Shown here in pieces: positions 4,758-6,535 of a DNA stretch of 6,535 bases (positions within the stretch are counted from its first letter, which is position 1; each line of letters opens with the position of its first letter). The translations under genes and the position numbers were made by a program. Source of the DNA: CAZVEV01 sp964625865 (GTDB taxonomy: Bacteria > Planctomycetota > Phycisphaerae > SM23-33). The stretch lies in NCBI GenBank assembly GCA_964625865.1, contig CAZVEV010000318.1, positions 1 through 6,535 of the forward strand, written 5' to 3'. The notes below the pieces were generated by a model. The model saw only the letters and a program-made list of their open reading frames with translations. It was not told the origin of the DNA and ran no database searches.

Positions 4758-5584
4758 GAGAACACCCCCGCGCCCTGCGGCAGGTCGTCGGGTGACAGGC
4801 CAAACTGGTCAAGGATGTCCGCCCGTTCGTCGGGATCCATCTCTGCCAGTTCAGCCAGCATGTAGTCATCCAGGCACAGATCGGCGCCGAAGGTCTCGTT
4901 CAGACCGCGGGCATCCTCCACCGTGGCCTCGTACCCGTACTGGTCGGCCCAGCCGAGCTCCATGTCCGGCCAGAAGTGCTCCCGGCCGGCCTTGACGTTG
5001 GCCTTGTACTCGGCACCCCAGGCGTCGAAGTCACTGGCGTCGAAGGGCTGGCTGTAGTCGACGGCGACGGGGATCCGCACATCACCGCCCGGACCGACGT
5101 TGAATCGCAGCCGTGCGTAGCTCCTGCCGCCTCTAGCCAAGATGAACATGACTGCGTGGTCGCAACTGCCGAACACGCGAAAGAACGTCTCCTCGTCGAC
5201 GCAGCTCGGCTCAGGTGAACTTCCGGGGTGGGTGTGGCACCAGATGCGAAGGACCTGGGCCGGCTGACGTCCTGCGTCGACCTGATCGTCGAGGAATTCC
5301 CCCACCGCTCCATCCTCGAACGTCACGCCCGCCACGGTGACGCTCTGCTTGACCGTGATGAAGTCTTCAACGTAGAGCGGATCATCGGCCGGCGTGATCC
5401 CGAACCCGCCGATCTCGGTGTCCCCGCGGTCCCTGAAGAACAGCAGCTTGGCCCACGCGTACGGGCTGAACTTCAACACCAGACCTCCCCGCGTGTCCTG
5501 CTCTCGGTCATCGTCCGCTTCATGCCGCGGATTCCGCGGCCGTGATGACGTCGACCGGGATTGCGTTCTCTTGTTCATCTTCAT
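4754..5584 (-). CDS. JAMM/JAB (MPN) metalloprotease, deubiquitinase-like, 276 residues
   Basis: JAMM peptidases are zinc enzymes that cleave isopeptide or peptide bonds after the C-terminal Gly of ubiquitin-like proteins. The full motif is present: a glutamate in TEIGGFG (Glu57) and HTHPGSSPEPSCVD, with His117, His119, Ser127 and Asp130, spaced exactly as HxHPx6SxxD. The MPN domain spans about 34-170. Beyond it is an acidic C-terminal region (about 180-276) rich in Asp/Glu, which I do not recognise. I chose ATG 5584 because AAGGAAGG lies 5 bases upstream; ATG 5602 would add six residues. Either start overlaps the 3' end of the E2 gene by 65-83 bases. A GTG at 5479, preceded by GGAGG, would remove the low-complexity Ser/Arg leader and avoid the overlap, and remains possible. 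The stop overlaps the E1 start. Confidence 0.9.
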   Translation of the reverse strand: MKMNKRTQSRSTSSRPRNPRHEADDDREQDTRGGLVLKFSPYAWAKLLFFRDRGDTEIGGFGITPADDPLYVEDFITVKQSVTVAGVTFEDGAVGEFLDDQVDAGRQPAQVLRIWCHTHPGSSPEPSCVDEETFFRVFGSCDHAVMFILARGGRSYARLRFNVGPGGDVRIPVAVDYSQPFDASDFDAWGAEYKANVKAGREHFWPDMELGWADQYGYEATVEDARGLNETFGADLCLDDYMLAELAEMDPDERADILDQFGLSPDDLPQGAGVFS

Positions 5585-6535
5585 GGCTACCTTCCTTCTC
5601 ATGGCAGGCGCACTCGCCCTGTTCCAGGCAGCGGGTGCACAGTTGATCCTCGCAGTCCGGACAACGAGTCAGGCACGAGGGGCAGACGTGTTCATCGCAC
5701 ACGGGGCAGTTCTCGAGACAGCCCTTACAGGTGCTCTCGTCGCAGACCGTGCAATACGACGCGCATTCAGAACAGAAGTCATGTTCGCATGACGTGCACC
5801 AGTTGGAGTCGGTCACACCCCCGATGTATCCGCACTCGTGACACGACGTGCCATGCCAGTTCTCCAGCGACACGTAGGGCGAACTGCTGTTGTACGTGGT
5901 CAAGACACCGCGCACGAGCAGGAAGAAGTCACAGATCCTCCCTGAACTCAGCGCGGCGTTGATCGGCGTTACGGCGTCGCCTGCACAGAGCCTCTCGTCC
6001 GATACGTGCGGATGGGTCACGACGTCGTTGCTCGTCGCCGGGTGCGGGTCCAGGGCCACGATGTCGTATGCGGAATACGGCTCGTCGCGGCCCAGGCGAT
6101 TGACGTACAGATGCACATCGAAGGGGCCGAGGTACAGGCCATCGAGTGTGATGGGTTCGGTGGACACGGACAGGACATGGCTCTTCGGATCGTACGTCAT
6201 GCCGTCGAACTCATCTCTCACTTGTCGGAGGTCCTCCACCAGGCATCGGACGGACGGCACGGTGACTGCCCGGCGGGCGTCGATCACCTGCATGAGGTTC
6301 TGCGCGTGGTGCGGCAGATCACGTGCGACCGCGGCGAGGCGCTCGACCAGCTTGCCGGCCGCAGCGTCCCAGCCGTGTCCCAGGGCAACCTGCAACTTGC
6401 GACGCAGGGACTTCAGGCGCGCTTGTGTGACGTATAGCGTTTCGGTCCGCTGGATGACCACATGGGTTCGTGTGCGGACGAGCGCCTGCAACTGCTCCCG
6501 GATCTTCTGGGCCACGTACACAAGCTGGTGCGGCG
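5520..6535 (-). CDS. E2-like (UBC-fold) protein fused to a tandem CxxC zinc-binding tail; 5' end probably outside the window
   Basis: The frame is open through the right edge. The first in-window start is GTG 6521 (333 residues, used for numbering here), but upstream codons PHQL continue it, so the true start may be outside. Residues 1-105 are helical and charged, perhaps coiled. Residues about 106-224 look like an E2 fold: YLGPFDVHLYV, then Pro159-His-Pro161, HPHVSDERLCAGD (170-182), a helix DFFLLVRGVLTTYN and SPYVSLENWHG. Cys179 sits where E2 enzymes carry the catalytic cysteine after the 'HPN' strand, with His170 in that motif. Residues 227-306 hold nine CxxC pairs, 242-301 being four regular 15-residue repeats. 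Such a tail could be an E3-like module on the same chain. The tail after 307 is acidic and ends in AAESAA. E1 and JAMM genes directly follow, supporting a conjugation role. The E2 call rests on pattern reading, not alignment. Confidence 0.82.
   Translation of the reverse strand, partial: PHQLVYVAQKIREQLQALVRTRTHVVIQRTETLYVTQARLKSLRRKLQVALGHGWDAAAGKLVERLAAVARDLPHHAQNLMQVIDARRAVTVPSVRCLVEDLRQVRDEFDGMTYDPKSHVLSVSTEPITLDGLYLGPFDVHLYVNRLGRDEPYSAYDIVALDPHPATSNDVVTHPHVSDERLCAGDAVTPINAALSSGRICDFFLLVRGVLTTYNSSSPYVSLENWHGTSCHECGYIGGVTDSNWCTSCEHDFCSECASYCTVCDESTCKGCLENCPVCDEHVCPSCLTRCPDCEDQLCTRCLEQGECACHEKEGSHEDEQENAIPVDVITAAESAA
5619..5798 (-). repeat. Four tandem 45-base coding repeats (15-residue CxxC-x4-CxxC-x3 units)
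   Basis: In the E2-like protein, residues 242-301 divide into four equal units beginning at Cys242, 257, 272 and 287, each of form C-x2-C-x4-C-x2-C-x3. Examples are CPVCDEHVCPSCLTR and CPDCEDQLCTRCLEQ. Each unit could bind one zinc ion or pair with its neighbour in a cross-brace. A further CxxC (227, 230) precedes the array and Cys304/Cys306 follow. His is scarce, so this is not a classic C3HC4 RING. Confidence 0.8.

Noticed and set aside
1..6535. CRISPR array, insertion-sequence ends or direct repeats bounding the plus-strand gene
   Set aside because: No regularly spaced repeats were seen, and the sequences flanking 474-1823 share no obvious direct or inverted terminal repeat.

Overview
The window is GC-rich bacterial DNA. 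It carries most of a ubiquitin-like conjugation locus on the minus strand (right to left), and one unrelated gene on the plus strand. The set of families (an E1-like ThiF protein, a JAMM peptidase, an E2-like UBC protein with a cysteine-rich tail, DUF1257, DUF2997, an AAA+ ATPase, and a recombinase-type helix-turn-helix fragment) is one I associate mainly with Planctomycetes. That taxonomic guess is from memory, not from a search.

Layout, right to left in transcription order. (i) 6535-5520: an E2-like protein fused to four 15-residue CxxC repeats; its N-terminus probably lies beyond the window edge. (ii) 5584-4754: a JAMM/JAB metalloprotease. (iii) 4757-3822: an E1-like adenylating enzyme. 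(iv) A gap holding a GC-rich hairpin element. (v) 3704-3330 and 3330-2851: a lipoprotein-like gene and a two-helix membrane protein gene, translationally coupled. (vi) A second gap holding a related but more elaborate hairpin element. (vii) 2735-2364 and 2367-2176: DUF1257 and DUF2997, overlapping by ATGA. (viii) 2179-1877: a small helix-turn-helix reading frame with no ordinary start codon in the right place. Overlapping starts and stops and strong ribosome-binding sites indicate a single operon, with its promoter probably to the right of the window.

The left part differs. A 449-codon plus-strand gene (474-1823) encodes an unrecognised three-helix membrane protein. It has its own sigma70-like promoter, overlapped by an inverted repeat, and more mixed codon use by eye. 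It runs tail to tail against the operon. On its far side, at 125-1, the minus strand begins an AAA+ ATPase of the type that usually neighbours DUF1257/DUF2997. The plus-strand gene therefore looks inserted between operon and ATPase, though ancestral order cannot be proven from one window.

Working model (inference): E1 activates a small modifier, E2 receives it through the cysteine in LCAGD, the CxxC array recruits targets or acts as an E3-like module, JAMM matures or removes the modifier, and the AAA+ protein remodels complexes. No classical ubiquitin-like gene is present. DUF1257 ends in VGG-AAS and DUF2997 has a ubiquitin-like hairpin-then-helix start, which makes these two proteins the candidates for the missing modifier. 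The two membrane proteins suggest that the system works at the cytoplasmic membrane.
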